A stretch of 64,000 bases of DNA. Origin: Serpula lacrymans var. lacrymans S7.9 (lineage: Eukaryota > Basidiomycota > Agaricomycetes > Boletales > Serpulaceae). The stretch is taken from NCBI RefSeq assembly GCF_000218685.1, contig NW_006763297.1, positions 890,673 to 954,672 of the forward strand. The letters are read 5' to 3'. Position 1 is the stretch's first letter. The number at the start of each line of letters is the position of its first letter. The notes below the pieces were generated by a model. The model was not told where the DNA came from. It saw only the letters and a program-made list of their open reading frames with translations, and did not search any database. The position numbers and the translations under genes are program-made. Positions 1-10,814 of this stretch are shown here, piece after piece.

Positions 1-869
1 GTTCGTTACTTATTGGACCTATCCCACCCGTTTGCTGTAACAGCTCTTTGCTCCTTGTATTGTCCATGCCTCTGAGGATTTTACCCCCTTTCTCGAATAT
101 CGAGACATTGTCGCTTCCAAACTCACAAGACATGCAAAAGAAATACTAAAGAAGCTCTGATTATAAGAGACTACGGGCATAGATACATTACAATTGCAAG
201 AACGGGGAGCCTACGTAGGAACAACAGTGACCTATCTGACAAGACATACAACGATTCACTAGAACAAAAGGCGTGGCTGAAAATGACACTCGGAGAATTC
301 AATCTACTTAGAAGAGGAACGTACTGTCAGTGATTTGGTTCTGACAGGGGTCCATGAGGCTATAAGTGCACGTTAATCTCGTGTCCTATTCTTGTCACTA
401 CGCAGACATCCAAAAATAAAGTAGCTTTTAAGCATCGCTAACAAAACCACGAACACGACTAAGAAGAAAGATATATATTCAAGAAATGGAAGCCCACTCT
501 CGACTAATACACAGTACATGGAAGAGGTCGTCAAAAAGCCGCACCCGGCCAAATGCACTGAACCATTTCCACGCAAATCAAAGTCCAAGGTCATGAGGCA
601 GGAGACCAAACATGCATCATCGAATCAAAAAAAAGTGTCGTTACAAACCGTACGAGTACAGGCGGAAGAAAATGGAGCGTTACAAAAAAGGGGGATGAGA
701 GATCGTCCGTAAGCATTACAGATGGTATGTATGCAGACACCAAGTTGTATGTTTTTATATTTTCGAGATCTTAGCCAACGCCAACAAATTGAGAGTACGT
801 CCGTGAAACCAAGACCAAAATCAAAAATGGGTCAGATTAAAATCAGATTGGTGGAATGCCGTCCCTTGT
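1..869. other. No recognisable gene
   Basis: I see no ORF with family resemblance, no RNA gene and no repeat shared with the rest of the window. The short ORFs in both strands look random in composition. Confidence 0.5.
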
Positions 870-1891
870 TCAACTGAAGAGCGCGATGGAGGCAATGACA
901 ACCACGAGGGAGCACGCGTTGAACCTCGAGGCACGCCACGCCGCGTTTGTCTGTGTCTGAGTGGGAGACCTGGCGCTTGTCGTCGTCACCGTCGAGCTCG
1001 TAGGAGTAGAACTGGTTGGTGCACTCGACACAGATGAGGCGGCCGATGTAGGAGTGGGGCTTGGGCTTCCAGAAATCGGGCTGGTAGTAGTTGGTGGACT
1101 GGCTGGAGAGGAGACACTGCTGCTAGTCGGAGAGCTAGGGGATGAGGTCTGGGGCGGCACTGACGAGGGAGTCGCAGAGGGAGTGGAGGATGGAGAAGCA
1201 GATCCGGATGATGAAGCTGAAGAGGTAGGAGACAATGAGGACGACACGCCATTGTTGATCGTGAACTGTGGGCTCGCATTCCCAGAGTCTCCAAACACTG
1301 GATACTGTACGATCAGAACAAAGTTCAAGATGATAATGGAAAGAATGGGTACTTACGGACGATGATGTAGTTGCTGCGGGTGGGCACGTCAGGGACCGTT
1401 ATCTGGACTTGTCCGTCTGTGTATTTGAAACCTGAAGCGAGAGGGGAGCCTAGCGAGTAGCAGCGAGGTCAGCGCGCCATCGGATATCAATTTTAGTGCA
1501 CGTGGAACGGATCGCAGTGTGATTGACACGAGTAGTAGTGCCACTGGAGGAACATGAGGACGACTTACTGAGGTTCAAGTTTTCACTATTGTTTGCGAGG
1601 TATCCCAAGATCAGCATTCCAGTGGTCGTTGTTGGATTACTGGGTATATCAGAGGTATTCCTGTGAGGGATAAGTATGAGTTGGGAGTGTAGCTATGCAA
1701 GTTAGCTATGATTTCGATACGCACCACGTCACAGTCTGTGTCTCTCCTACGTTCCAAACGGTGCCTGCAATAGGACTGGTAATTGGGGGATCTACGACAT
1801 CCCGTTTAGCTAGAGGCACGGCGCGAGCGAGATCGAGAGAGGCATAAATCATAAGAAATATGGAGAAAATCGTGAAGATATTTGCATGCAT
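870..1891 (-). CDS. KRE9/KNH1-like Ser/Thr-rich GPI-anchored cell-wall protein
   Basis: Predicted secreted wall protein of the yeast KRE9/KNH1-like N-terminal domain family, which is linked to beta-1,6-glucan and wall organisation. Four exons fit in phase: 1725-1891, 1569-1660, 1357-1449 and 870-1297, giving 259 residues. Residues 1-25 form a signal peptide ending near the ARAVP segment. A KRE9-like beta domain follows, with the motifs ITSPIAGTVWNVGE, TWNTSDIP, SPLASGF and LFGDSGNASPQF. Next comes a long Ser/Thr/Pro-rich stalk. A hydrophobic tail (SLVVVIASIALFS) follows a small-residue site, as expected for GPI attachment. The splice sites are GT-AG and each junction restores the family consensus, so the gene looks intact. 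The long Ser/Thr tract also produces open frames on the other strand, which I treat as shadows. Confidence 0.85.
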
Positions 1892-3998
1892 GGTCGTAAA
1901 AGGGAAGCGTAAGGTGAGGGAGAAGACCTGAGAGGGAACTTGGAAGTCTCTTAGACAGGTGCAGCTGCCATCATGCAGTTCATATCAGAAATGCCGTGGG
2001 AACAGAGATGTGGCTCGGGTGTCAACTTTGCCTTGCCAAGGTACAGAACCGCGTGTTATGCCTTGCATGGTTCCTTCGATGACCCGCCATCAGCGCTCTC
2101 TTTCTTTCTTATAACTCCATTGTTGTTGTCCTGCAGGAATGGTCCAGGGATATGGTCCTGGCGCTGTGTCCAACAGTCTGATCCACTTTGCCACTGCCCG
2201 ATCTTCGAAAAGTAGGGAGGAATGACACAGCGGGTTCAATTACCGCTTGGTTGAAGTGTTCTGTTGGCTTCAGTCTGCGATTGGATGATTGGATTGATGC
2301 TTTGACAGGTGCGTTGACTTTATTGGGAAGTATGCTGGGAACAAAGTCGCGTCAATCAGTACCAAAAATACTTTCCACCGTTCTTTTCAGCTTGTGTTTT
2401 CAAGTTTTATTGGTGGTATCGAATGTGGGTTAGTTATTTGAACACCTGCATATGACATTTCCTCATTTGCTTGCATCTGGATTCACCCAATGGGATGAGG
2501 ATAGACGAACGGTAAATAGTAGACGATATTGCATGATTGTTGTTACGCGTTCAAGTTGTCGGTACCGTTTCACCTATATATAATCTTTCACGCAACGTTT
2601 CCACCAGAGATTCGCGCAACGCTTAAGAGGCCCTGAGGCCTGAGGTGCGAAAGGTTCGAATAAACGGCCAGCATTTACTAACTAGAGTCTTATAGAGGCA
2701 AGACCAATTAACACCTTCCATCATCGCCCCTCAAGGCCATGTCACGCCCTCGTTCATGTAACTGACTTGTACATTCGGGAATTTGATTCTGGTGGTGGTG
2801 GTGTGCCTTATTACCAGATGTTCTTCCACATCGCCAGATTTACTAGGCCTACTATCGTTGGACAATAGGTGCAATTGGTCTGGGGAGAAGTTGAATAACT
2901 CACCAGTCGTTGAGCTTTACACTGTCGGAACTTGACCAGTAGATATAATTTTTAGTTTTCTAGCTGCCTATGTAGAAAAATAAGCAAGAACTTGAAGCAT
3001 TGGAGCAGCGGAACAAAACCGAAAAGACGACACATGTTTTGGAATGGTTCTGCAATTTCTGGTCACACTGGGTCACAGCGGCACTCTTACAAGTCAAATT
3101 CCGCCAGGTCACACCAAGTCCTGACGCTGGTGGTATGTGCGGTACGTACCGAAGCGGAGCTAGCGGTCCTTGATTGATTATCTTGGTGTGTGATTGCCTG
3201 TTTCGCCTAGTCACGACTCCATCATTGTTTTTGTTTCTCCAGACGCTTTGAGGCCCCAATCAGCTCAGTAAGTATCTGGCATTGTAGGGGCCTACCTATT
3301 GACATTTTCTAGAAAGATATTGCAATATTCCCAGCACGAGATCTGGTCAAATCTGGCCATCTTTCCCTCAAAATTCACACTTCTGGAGTTCAAGAGCATA
3401 GTGTCAGGTCTGTCGTTGTTGCTACAGATAAGCTATTCACTAAATTCTTTCACAATTATATTCTCTATACTATATTCTACATCTGACAATTTTCTAGCTA
3501 CCTGTACAGTGATCGTTGAGCCTCTGGAGGCCCAAGTGCATATCTCTTACAGGTTGCATCCGGTGTCCAACGATAGTATCATGGAGCTTCTGATCGACCG
3601 TCAATATCCACGGCAGGGCGCTATCCCTTTATTTGGTGGTGCAGGTCCTGATATACTTGCTCAATACTTCCTGTAGATACGTCTCGCCACGTAAACAGAG
3701 TAGAGAGGAACATATCTCCCTCTATTTTTATGCGTTCACTGCTATACTCATGTTGTAAGGTGTCGTTAATACTTTGTCTTTTCTATGTGATAAAGCGCAG
3801 TACAACACTTATCAAATGATTGATACACCAGTAAGTAATATCAAGCCGAATCACTAACATACATGTTTATCAGTAATTATTTTGCCGCATAAATGGAGTT
3901 GTCAAAGTCTTCAACAATCATTCTTCCATCCTAGGCTTGTCCCCAACCTGCTCGGCTAGCTCGTGCTTATCATATTTGCCAATATGAATTTGCGAGAT
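1892..3998. other. No recognisable gene
   Basis: Several ORFs of 60-125 codons exist here but none has a recognisable domain, a plausible splice partner or a repeat elsewhere in the window. Local A/T runs and scattered stop codons suggest intergenic or decayed sequence. Confidence 0.45.
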
Positions 3999-4398
3999 CA
4001 CTCGTCGCTGTTTTTGTTTTGTGAGGAGGACAAGTTCCTGACCAAAGATGAGGTGGGGACTTTGTCGTAGGGACTCGAAAAGTCAAAAAAAAAAATGGTG
4101 AAAAACTTAGTATACAAAAACACATTTTTGGAAGTAGTAGAACACTTTTTGTTGAGAGACATTTTCTCGAAAAAATTGAGTTGAGGTTGTTGTTGCTCTC
4201 ACCACCATTTTCTGGCGAAGTTCACTCACAAAAAAAAACCCAAAATTTTCTATACATAATATGTTCTACTAGCTGCAAATTGCTTTTTTGTATATTAACT
4301 TAGGGACATATTGTTTTATGGCTTTTGAGTCTCTACAATGAAGTCCCCACCTCATTTTTGGTGAGGATTTTTGCGTCCTAACAAAATAGTGACGAGTG
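3999..4398. mobile_element. MITE-like element with long imperfect terminal inverted repeats
   Basis: The outer 8 bases CACTCGTC (3999-4006) reappear inverted as GACGAGTG (4391-4398). Inside them, about 46 bp around GATGAGGTGGGGACTT on the left pairs with AAGTCCCCACCTCATTTT on the right. The AT-rich core encodes nothing. I do not see a convincing target-site duplication, so the exact ends are approximate. Confidence 0.6.
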
Positions 4399-4402
4399 GT
4401 CC

Positions 4403-4834
4403 CTGTAACGACCAAAGTTTGTATACTCTGGCGTGGCATGAATGTTATGATTTCTACTCCTTTTATGGACTACTCATTTTTCCTTACTCATTGGTTATAC
4501 CATCGGACCAATGACTCATTCCCTTCACGTACATTTCTGTTTTCTTCGCAGACTACATTACCTAGTATAGTAGTTAGCCCTCAACAGGCAAGCCTCCCCT
4601 AGATAGGACCTAACTCCTATCACCGATCTTATTTCCTATAAATACCCTTGTAACAGTAGTAGTATTTCTTCAATACAATTCTATGCAGTTTACGCTTACA
4701 AAGCTAGACTCATAAGATCAGACTTTTACTCAGAAGAAGACCAACTCTTGTTGGAAGAACTCTACTCAGAACTACGTTCTTGAACTTGTCTTTGGATAAG
4801 TCTCTTTGAACCCTCGACGAAACCTCAGACTTTG
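4403..4834. repeat. Possible LTR-like segment
   Basis: The segment begins TGTAACGACC immediately after the MITE and contains a TATA-like CCTATAAATACCC near 4637. It runs into the copia integrase relic, as an LTR or leader region of that relic would. No second copy is present in the window, so this is a weak call. Confidence 0.25.
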
Positions 4835-5605
4835 TTAAGCACTTTGTGCATAACAATGAACAGTTAATTCACAAATGGTCCCTTGTCTTTCTAGGTATTC
4901 TGTCCTCTCGTTACTGGTGTATTCACCGCCCCTATCAGGCCTCAAGATTTTGATGGACAATATGCCCTTTTTGTTACAATACACAGTTTTCAGACATTTA
5001 AATTTCATTCTCCCCTTTCTTCTATAGTTTTCACACACTGTGTTGTGCGGCACTTTCCATTTCATTCAAACTCCACTTTCTCGCTCTGTCCTGCCTTTCT
5101 TTATTTTAGCTACAAGTCTCTCACACAATGGAGCTGGTCACATGGGCTGTGCCCTATGATATCATCAGCCACTGCCTCCATCAACTGTATAGTACACATG
5201 TATAAATAAGTCTGTAGTAGTATATCTACCCCAATAGATTAAGGAGACTCCTCAGTGAGTCCTCCTGTTGTTTACCCACAACTCACTTGGTCCTATCTAA
5301 AGGGTAACCACTCCCACTCACTTGACTTCGGCTTGTCTGAGTTGTGCGCCAGAGTAACTAACTCTTGCTTGTTACAGTGTTAACTTCGGCTTTTGGCAAT
5401 AGGGTTGGGTTGAGCTGATATCAACCTTTTGTTGCAGGTATTCAAGCTATTATCCAGTGTTTCAGCTTGGGTGATAAGATGTGGCAAGTGCCACCTTCAA
5501 GATGAGCAGCAAAGCCAAGAGGTGGTTGGTGGAAATGAGAGTGGTAGACATTTCTGGAGCGTATAGTATGTCTTGCAGAATCCTATTCAGTAGTTTTAGG
5601 CTAAT
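4835..5605 (-). pseudogene. Ty1/copia pol relic (pre-integrase and integrase fragments)
   Basis: On the minus strand, 5605-5377 encodes a decayed gag-pre-integrase neighbourhood (ILYAPEMSTTLIST-like, compare LYVPEMSTILIS in the copia copy near 12.47 kb). 4971-4835 encodes the integrase motif RPDRGGEYTSNE followed by GTICELTVH, the second catalytic Asp region. The two pieces are separated by a gypsy-type solo LTR (4972-5376). Stops and frame breaks make the fragment non-coding today. It is the oldest layer of this nested stack. Confidence 0.7.
4972..5376 (+). repeat. Solo LTR of the gypsy family (diverged copy)
   Basis: Starts TGTTACAATACAC and ends with the inverse of TGTAACAAgCAAGAGTTAGTTACT. 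It is the reverse-complement orientation of the LTRs at 5606, 10008 and 11141 and more diverged than they are. It splits the copia integrase relic. No clear target-site duplication remains. Confidence 0.75.
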
Positions 5606-6022
5606 TGTAACAACCAAGAGTTAGTTACTCTGGCGCACACAAGGACACACTATAAAGGTAGTGATGGGGGAGTGGTTACCCCTTTAAGCTGCAGAGAGTT
5701 TGTTGGTAAACAACAGGAGGACTCGCTGAGGAGTCTCCTTGATCTATTGGGGTATTTATACTAATACAGAGTGTTTGTACCTATGTACTGTACAGTTGAT
5801 AAAGGCAGTGGCTGATGATGTCAGAGGGTGCAGCCCGTGTGACCAGCTCCACTGCGTGAGAGAGTTTGAGTCTAAAAGAAGAATAAAGGCAGCGCTGCGC
5901 AAGAAGGTGGAGTTAGAATGAAAAAGGAAAGTGCTGTATGGCACGGAGTGTAAACTATAGTAAAAGGTTAAAGCGGGGAATGAAAATTAAAGGAAAGGTC
6001 CGAAAATTGTGTTCATGTAACA
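5606..6022 (-). repeat. 3' LTR of the truncated gypsy element
   Basis: Bounded by TGTAAC (5606) and GTAACA (6022), that is TG...CA. In minus-strand sense it is preceded by a purine-rich polypurine tract (GAAGGGGGGTAG) directly after the chromodomain ORF. This marks it as the downstream LTR of the element at 6023-7218. Related copies lie at 4972, 10008 and 11141. Confidence 0.85.
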
Positions 6023-7218
6023 CTACCCCCCTTCTAAGGCTCGACTTCCAGGCTTGACCAAATACCGGAGGTGGTAGTTAAATTTTCGGGCATAGGTTGA
6101 AAAAGGGAATTATAAAGTTTTGATTCCATGCCTCTAAGCTTCCTAGGAGCTGAGGGGTTTTTAGAATAAAATTTGCGAACAGCGTCGCGGGAGTTATCCA
6201 GATGGGCTTCTGGCTCCCATGTTCTGTCCTCGTCTCCATAGCCTTTCCATAGGACTAGGGATTCTATTTTACCACGCTTCAAGCGTGCATCCACCACCCG
6301 TTCAACTTCGGACTCTTCTTCTCCTTCCTAAGTGACTACAACTGGTCCGGGCCGGTCTACACGCTGTCCTGGCAGCGGCCCTTTGTAGGGTTTCACACAG
6401 CTAATGTTGACCATGGGTACTACCCTCATTCGTTTTGGGAGTTCCAGCTCCACTGCATTAGGTTTGACTTCCTTAATCCGGTAAGGGCCAATCCACTTTT
6501 CGGTCAGTTTTCTAGACTGCCGATCTTTTAACTTTAAGTGGTTGGTATCTAACCAGACCAGGTTGCCAACCTTGTAGTCAGGGGCCTTAGAGCGTCTACG
6601 CTCTGCCCTGTCTTTCATCTGCTCTGCAGTTTTGAATAGTGCTTTGCGCGTTTCGTCTAAGACAGACTTCATGTCTTTGGCCATGTTCCCAGCGGCCTCG
6701 TTCTTGCTTTTGCCAGGTTCTACACCCATTCTGGGGAGGTACGATCTGGTAACCTCGAATGGTGCCTTTCCTGTAGCCGACGACTGTTTGATATTATAAG
6801 AGAATTGGGCTATCTTTAGCCACCTGGCCCAATCTGTCTGCCTGTCATTAATAAATATCCGGAGATATTGTTTCAACTCCTGGTTGAGTCTCTCTGTTTG
6901 TCCATCAGTCTGCGGATGGAACACCGTTGATAATTTAGGTTTGATGCCCAGCATCCGGCATAGTTCTTGCGTAAATTTGCTAGCAAATTGTGGTCCCCTA
7001 TCAGAGATAACCGTTTCTGGCAATCCGTGGATAGACCATATGAAATCTTTAAATAGATCTGCTGTACCAGCGGCGGTAATGGTTTTGTTGGTGGGAATGA
7101 ACACCACTTCTTTGGAGAAGCAATCTATTACCACCATTACTGAATGATACCCATTTGATTCGGGTAGATCCGTTGTGAAATCAACCGATATATCCTGCCA
7201 GGGACCAGCTGGTATCGG
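6023..7218 (-). pseudogene. Ty3/gypsy chromovirus integrase with GPY/F module and chromodomain, truncated
   Basis: C-terminal part of a Ty3/gypsy pol polyprotein. In order it shows the integrase core with first Asp in DFTTDLPES, second Asp in ISDRGPQF and Glu in GQTERLNQEL. A GPY/F-like module (KWIGPYRIKEV) follows, then a chromodomain (LVLWKGY...TWEPEAHL) that would direct integration to modified histones. One TAG at 6328-6330 separates the GPY/F part from the chromodomain in the same frame, so it is probably a CAG-to-TAG mutation. Protease, reverse transcriptase and RNase H are missing because the 1.77-kb LTR-like repeat begins at 7219. The element is dead. Confidence 0.88.
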
Positions 7219-7333
7219 TGTCATGCACCAAAGTTGATTGGTAGCATGGACAGCTGTCAATAACAAAGCAAATATTCAAAAGACTCGCCTTTGCGCCACA
7301 CAGGCACAGTGCCACGTGGAATAGTAATTAATA

Positions 7334-8071
7334 TTGCCTTTTTCGAACTTGTGGCTGATCAGCACCACCTCTATTAGGCAATCCAGTCACGCTCACCTTT
7401 GCTTTTCCATTCGGTACTTTCCGCGTTTCGGCATTTCGGCAAATTTTTGCGTCGCCACTGGCTACACATTGCATTGCACCCTCGCTTTTGTCGTTTCCCT
7501 TACTCCCCTTCCTTTGCCTAGCCCCACCATGGGCCCCTTCCTCTCCTTTTTATTCTCACCTGACGGTCATTTCTGGATCCCCATTCTAATCCACTTTTTT
7601 GTCACCTCCACCCTCCTCCTCCTCATCTTATTTGCACCCCCACCATTTCTGATGTCACCACTTCCTATCCGCTTCCGTCGCCAATCTGTTGACTACCATG
7701 TGCCACTGCTGATATCAGCAAAGCCCCGGCGGCCGGTCCAAATAGGGCAACAGGTCCATCTTCATGACGTCGATCTATCATCATATACTATCAAAACATC
7801 AGTCGCTCGTCTTGCCTGGTTGGAGCGTGGGTGGGTAGTTTTTGAGCTGGAGAAGGTTCATCCCCTTGCGTCGCCCATGTTCATTGCTGTCCCATTCACT
7901 TGGGTACACTTATCTTTTGTCCATTGTCTTCGCTACAGCTACACCTACCACACGCTGCCTGGGACTCACTTGTTCCAAATTGGAACTACTCCTCTCCCTC
8001 CCTCGTTTGATCAGGTGGTCCAACACAACCAGTCCATTGGTAAGGCCATGGAACTGTCGGATTTGGACTAG
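7334..8071 (+). CDS. Unknown 245-residue protein encoded inside the LTR-like repeat (copy A)
   Basis: I do not recognise the family. The product starts MPFSNLWLIS. A hydrophobic stretch near residues 82-110 (FFVTSTLLLLILFAPPPFLM) could be a membrane segment. A more polar, beta-rich C-terminal half carries VQIGQQVHLHDVDL and ends MELSDLD. The same ORF, of identical length, is open in the copies at 17354-18091 and 39219-39956. Copy B differs by two residues and copy C by about 24. By eye, copies A and C differ by about 24 replacement and 13 silent changes, which is at most weak purifying selection. It may be a U3-located accessory ORF or a fortuitous open frame. Start and strand are supported only by conservation of length. 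Confidence 0.4.
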   Translation: MPFSNLWLISTTSIRQSSHAHLCFSIRYFPRFGISANFCVATGYTLHCTLAFVVSLTPLPLPSPTMGPFLSFLFSPDGHFWIPILIHFFVTSTLLLLILFAPPPFLMSPLPIRFRRQSVDYHVPLLISAKPRRPVQIGQQVHLHDVDLSSYTIKTSVARLAWLERGWVVFELEKVHPLASPMFIAVPFTWVHLSFVHCLRYSYTYHTLPGTHLFQIGTTPLPPSFDQVVQHNQSIGKAMELSDLD

Positions 8072-8480
8072 GTGGTGGACCGGTGGCTCCAGTTTCTTTT
8101 GGTTCAGCAGAACATTCATTTACAGTGCAATTAATTTTGATTTTTGAATCATTTCTATGGACACATATGTTTTTAGAATGCCTGACTGACAATAAAGGAA
8201 CTGTGTTGATACTGATAGTGTTTTGCCTTGCCCTTTTTTTACTGCATCTTCCCATGACATCATGATTTTCCTGCTCTCTTTTTGCTATTGGACTTTACTT
8301 TATGGCTGTACAGACCTGTCACATTACTCACAGCATTCATTGTTCTATCCCTTTCTTTTCCTTTTTTGACAATCTTATCCTGTACTACCTACGCAGGATT
8401 CGTCAGCATACATTCCTTCCTTCATGTTCTTTCTCATTCTTTTTGCACAGCCATACTGTGCATAGCCTACTTTTCTTTTA

Positions 8481-8490
8481 CTATATAAAC
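8481..8490 (+). promoter_or_regulatory. TATA box of the LTR-like repeat
   Basis: CTATATAAAC lies about 410 bp downstream of the 245-codon ORF and about 500 bp before the repeat end, with the same motif in the other two copies. It would suit a pol II promoter at a U3/R boundary. This is inference from position and motif only. Confidence 0.45.
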
Positions 8491-8990
8491 CCCTGTATTT
8501 TACCTTGTAAAAAAAAAACAAGTAATCCAATCCAGACTTCTTCTCTACTCTCAAGTTCACTACTCTGCTACTTGTGATCCAGTGTGGTCACAACACTTCC
8601 CACTGCTACCACTGTCAACTGCTGTCATCGTCACTTCCCATTTTTGAAGTCATTGTCATTCGAGCCTGCTATCACTGGGAACCTTGTCACCTTGTCATCC
8701 TCATCGTTCTCAAACCTACCTTATACTACCATTAGCAAGGTAGTGCTCATCTATACTCGTCACTAAGCCCCTATCTTTCTATATTCCAACTATCCCTCCT
8801 CCTCAAAACCCACACCCATACATCTCTGGGTTTTACTTTGAAGGATCCTCATACATACCACCACACGAACAACCAGAGCACCCACTGTTCTAGGAGGCAA
8901 AGCCCATAAACAAGTTCCGTGGAATCTGGGAGGATTGTGTGTTAGTTTGTTTTTGTGTGTGGTTTTCTAACAACAGTTCTCATCATCAAC

Positions 8991-10007
8991 ACCACTCCAA
9001 TTGAATATGGCTTAGCATCACAGTAAAGGCTAGCTATTGCTTCAACCAGCGTAACTCACCACTTAGCCTTTGTGTGAATCGGTAGAGTTGATAGTGAAGC
9101 TCCCAGATGACAAACAACGCTAGTTTCAATTTTTTCTTCCATCCCAAACAGATGCTGAGCCATTGAGATAGTGAAACTGTCAGCCACTCCAATTAAAACA
9201 GCGCTACAAATTGCAGACACACCTGAACCAAAACATGGGCAAAAAGAAATGGGATATTCAGAGTCATATAGGTTCAAAGTGCTACATAATTGTCGTAGTT
9301 GTGATACAATAGTAGGGATCATATACATAACATTTGTTCTCTGCGGTAGCTGTTTCAGCTGAAACCTTTATGTGCTTTTTCCTGGTGTGACTAGCCACAA
9401 AATGCCAAGTTCAAGCCAAATGTGCTGCTCATGGTGCCTTCTCTATTACTACCGAAGTGGGGGTTCCTGCCAAAGGTCCTTACTTTGGACCAGACTAGGG
9501 ATTCACATTGTCCTCACGTGCTTTCTATATATGCAAAACAGAATATGGCAGATTGTATCGCTCTTGGACGCTACTCACTTCAAATGAATGTCGCAGAAAC
9601 AACAATTGGATAAGCATTTCAAATCATGTACTATAGCGGCTCAAAGAGAATATCTGTTCAACCAGCCTTGCTCGTCCAATTTTTTTTTCAAAATACAACA
9701 GTTGTGAGATGGGATGAGAGCGAACATTGAATATCTATGTATAAAACGCTAAAGATCTGGAGTGAATACTGTACCGTTTTGACCTGAACTTTGCCACATA
9801 GTCACAGGCCCTTACCTGGTCATTCAAGGTGCAAAAAAGTGCGGAAATATCAGCTCAGATGAGTAAAAGGGCTAAGTATACCATGGCTCTCTGGGGCAGA
9901 CCTGGACCCGACATCTCACATTATCACTGGTACATCAACACTAGCAAAATCACTTATTAAACTTAGTAAAGTTTGTTGCTTCTCAGTGGACAGGGGATGG
10001 GTCATCA
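8991..10007. other. No recognisable gene
   Basis: Nothing codes recognisably here. A segment near 9449-9495 resembles 18246-18292, just right of copy B, suggesting a shared ancient flank or repeat. Confidence 0.4.
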
Positions 10008-10401
10008 TGTAACAACCAAGAGTTAGTTACTCCGGCGCACACAGGAACACATTATAGAGAAGATGAAGAGGGAGTGGTTACCCCTTAAGATGCAGTGAGT
10101 TAGTTGGTATACAACAGGAGGACTCGCTGAGGAGTCTCCTGGATCTATTGGAGTTTATATACTACTACAGGGTTGTTTGTACATGTGTACTATACAGTTT
10201 GATAGAGACAGTGGCTGATGATGTCATGGGGCCTAGCCCGCATGGCCAGCTCCACTGTGTGAGAGAGTTGTGTCCAAAATAAGAAGAAAGGCAACGCGGC
10301 GCGAGAAAGGGGAAGTGCCGCGTGGCACCATGTGTGAAAGCTAAAGTTTAAAACGGAGAATAAAAGTAAAGGGAAAGTCTGAAAATTGTGTTATCGTAAC
10401 A
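10008..10401 (-). repeat. Gypsy-family solo LTR with 5-bp duplication CATCA
   Basis: TGTAACAACC (10008) to CGTAACA (10401) matches the LTR at 5606-6022. It is flanked by CATCA at 10003-10007 and 10402-10406. The matching 5-bp flanks show a complete insertion that later lost its internal region by LTR-LTR recombination. Confidence 0.92.
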
Positions 10402-10473
10402 CATCACCTCCCCTGATTCCAGTGAACGGATGAGTGAATGGTGGAGAAAGACTCAGACAAGTGTTGTACCTCT

Positions 10474-10800
10474 TGTTGGAGCATTAGACGACACTCATAG
10501 AAGTTGAGCCTCCACCTAGAAACACTTACATTACTTACAAATTTGTAACTGCGGGAAACTACTTCTTTTTTCATCTTTGGATATTCCCGCAGCATCTATT
10601 TTCTCCATGTTTGAGCACTTGACACCTCAGTCTGTTATTACAGTACTGAGGTGAGACATTATAACAATATGTTTTCAAGTTAGACATCTATTGACTTTCT
10701 ACTTAGTGTTTACTTATTAAACAGGTACTAGATTTAATACAGTCTGTTATTACAGTTCTGAGTGTTTACTTATTAAACAGGTTTACACATAACCACTTCA
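10474..10800 (+). repeat. 5' LTR of the copia element
   Basis: Starts TGTTGGAGCATT and ends ACCACTTCA. It matches the 3' LTR but is 56 bp longer because of a partial internal duplication around TCTGTTATTACAG and TTACTTATTAAACAG. A few transitions separate the two LTRs. Confidence 0.92.
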
Positions 10801-10814
10801 GGTTATGAGCCCTG
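10801..10814 (+). other. Primer-binding site complementary to the initiator tRNA-Met anticodon arm
   Basis: GGTTATGAGCCCTG directly follows the 5' LTR. It is complementary to CAGGGCUCAUAACC, the anticodon-arm sequence known from initiator tRNA-Met. Copia-type elements are known to prime from such an internal half-tRNA. The gag ATG (10805) lies inside this site. Confidence 0.75.

Larger units (their letters stand above)
7219..8990 (+). mobile_element. 1.77-kb LTR-like dispersed repeat, copy A
   Basis: Begins TGTCATGCACC and ends CATCATCAAC (A). Two further copies lie at 16435-18207 (inverted) and 39103-40917. It contains a 245-codon ORF, AATAAA signals after that ORF, and a TATA box near 8483, a U3-R-U5-like order. 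Its left edge cuts the gypsy integrase. Its flanks (ATCGG and ACCAC) do not match, so this copy has rearranged or lost a flank since insertion. Confidence 0.75.

Noticed and set aside
961..1365. Plus-strand ORF of 134 codons rich in Val/Gly/Glu
   Set aside because: It is the antisense of the Ser/Thr-rich stalk of the KRE9-like gene; low-complexity coding creates open frames on both strands.
2641..2680. GGTTCGAAT-like box suggesting a tRNA T-arm
   Set aside because: No acceptor stem, D-arm or anticodon arm could be folded around it.
8375..8560. Small ORFs in the TATA region of the LTR-like repeat, present in all copies
   Set aside because: They lie in probable non-coding LTR sequence, and recurrence simply reflects repeat identity.
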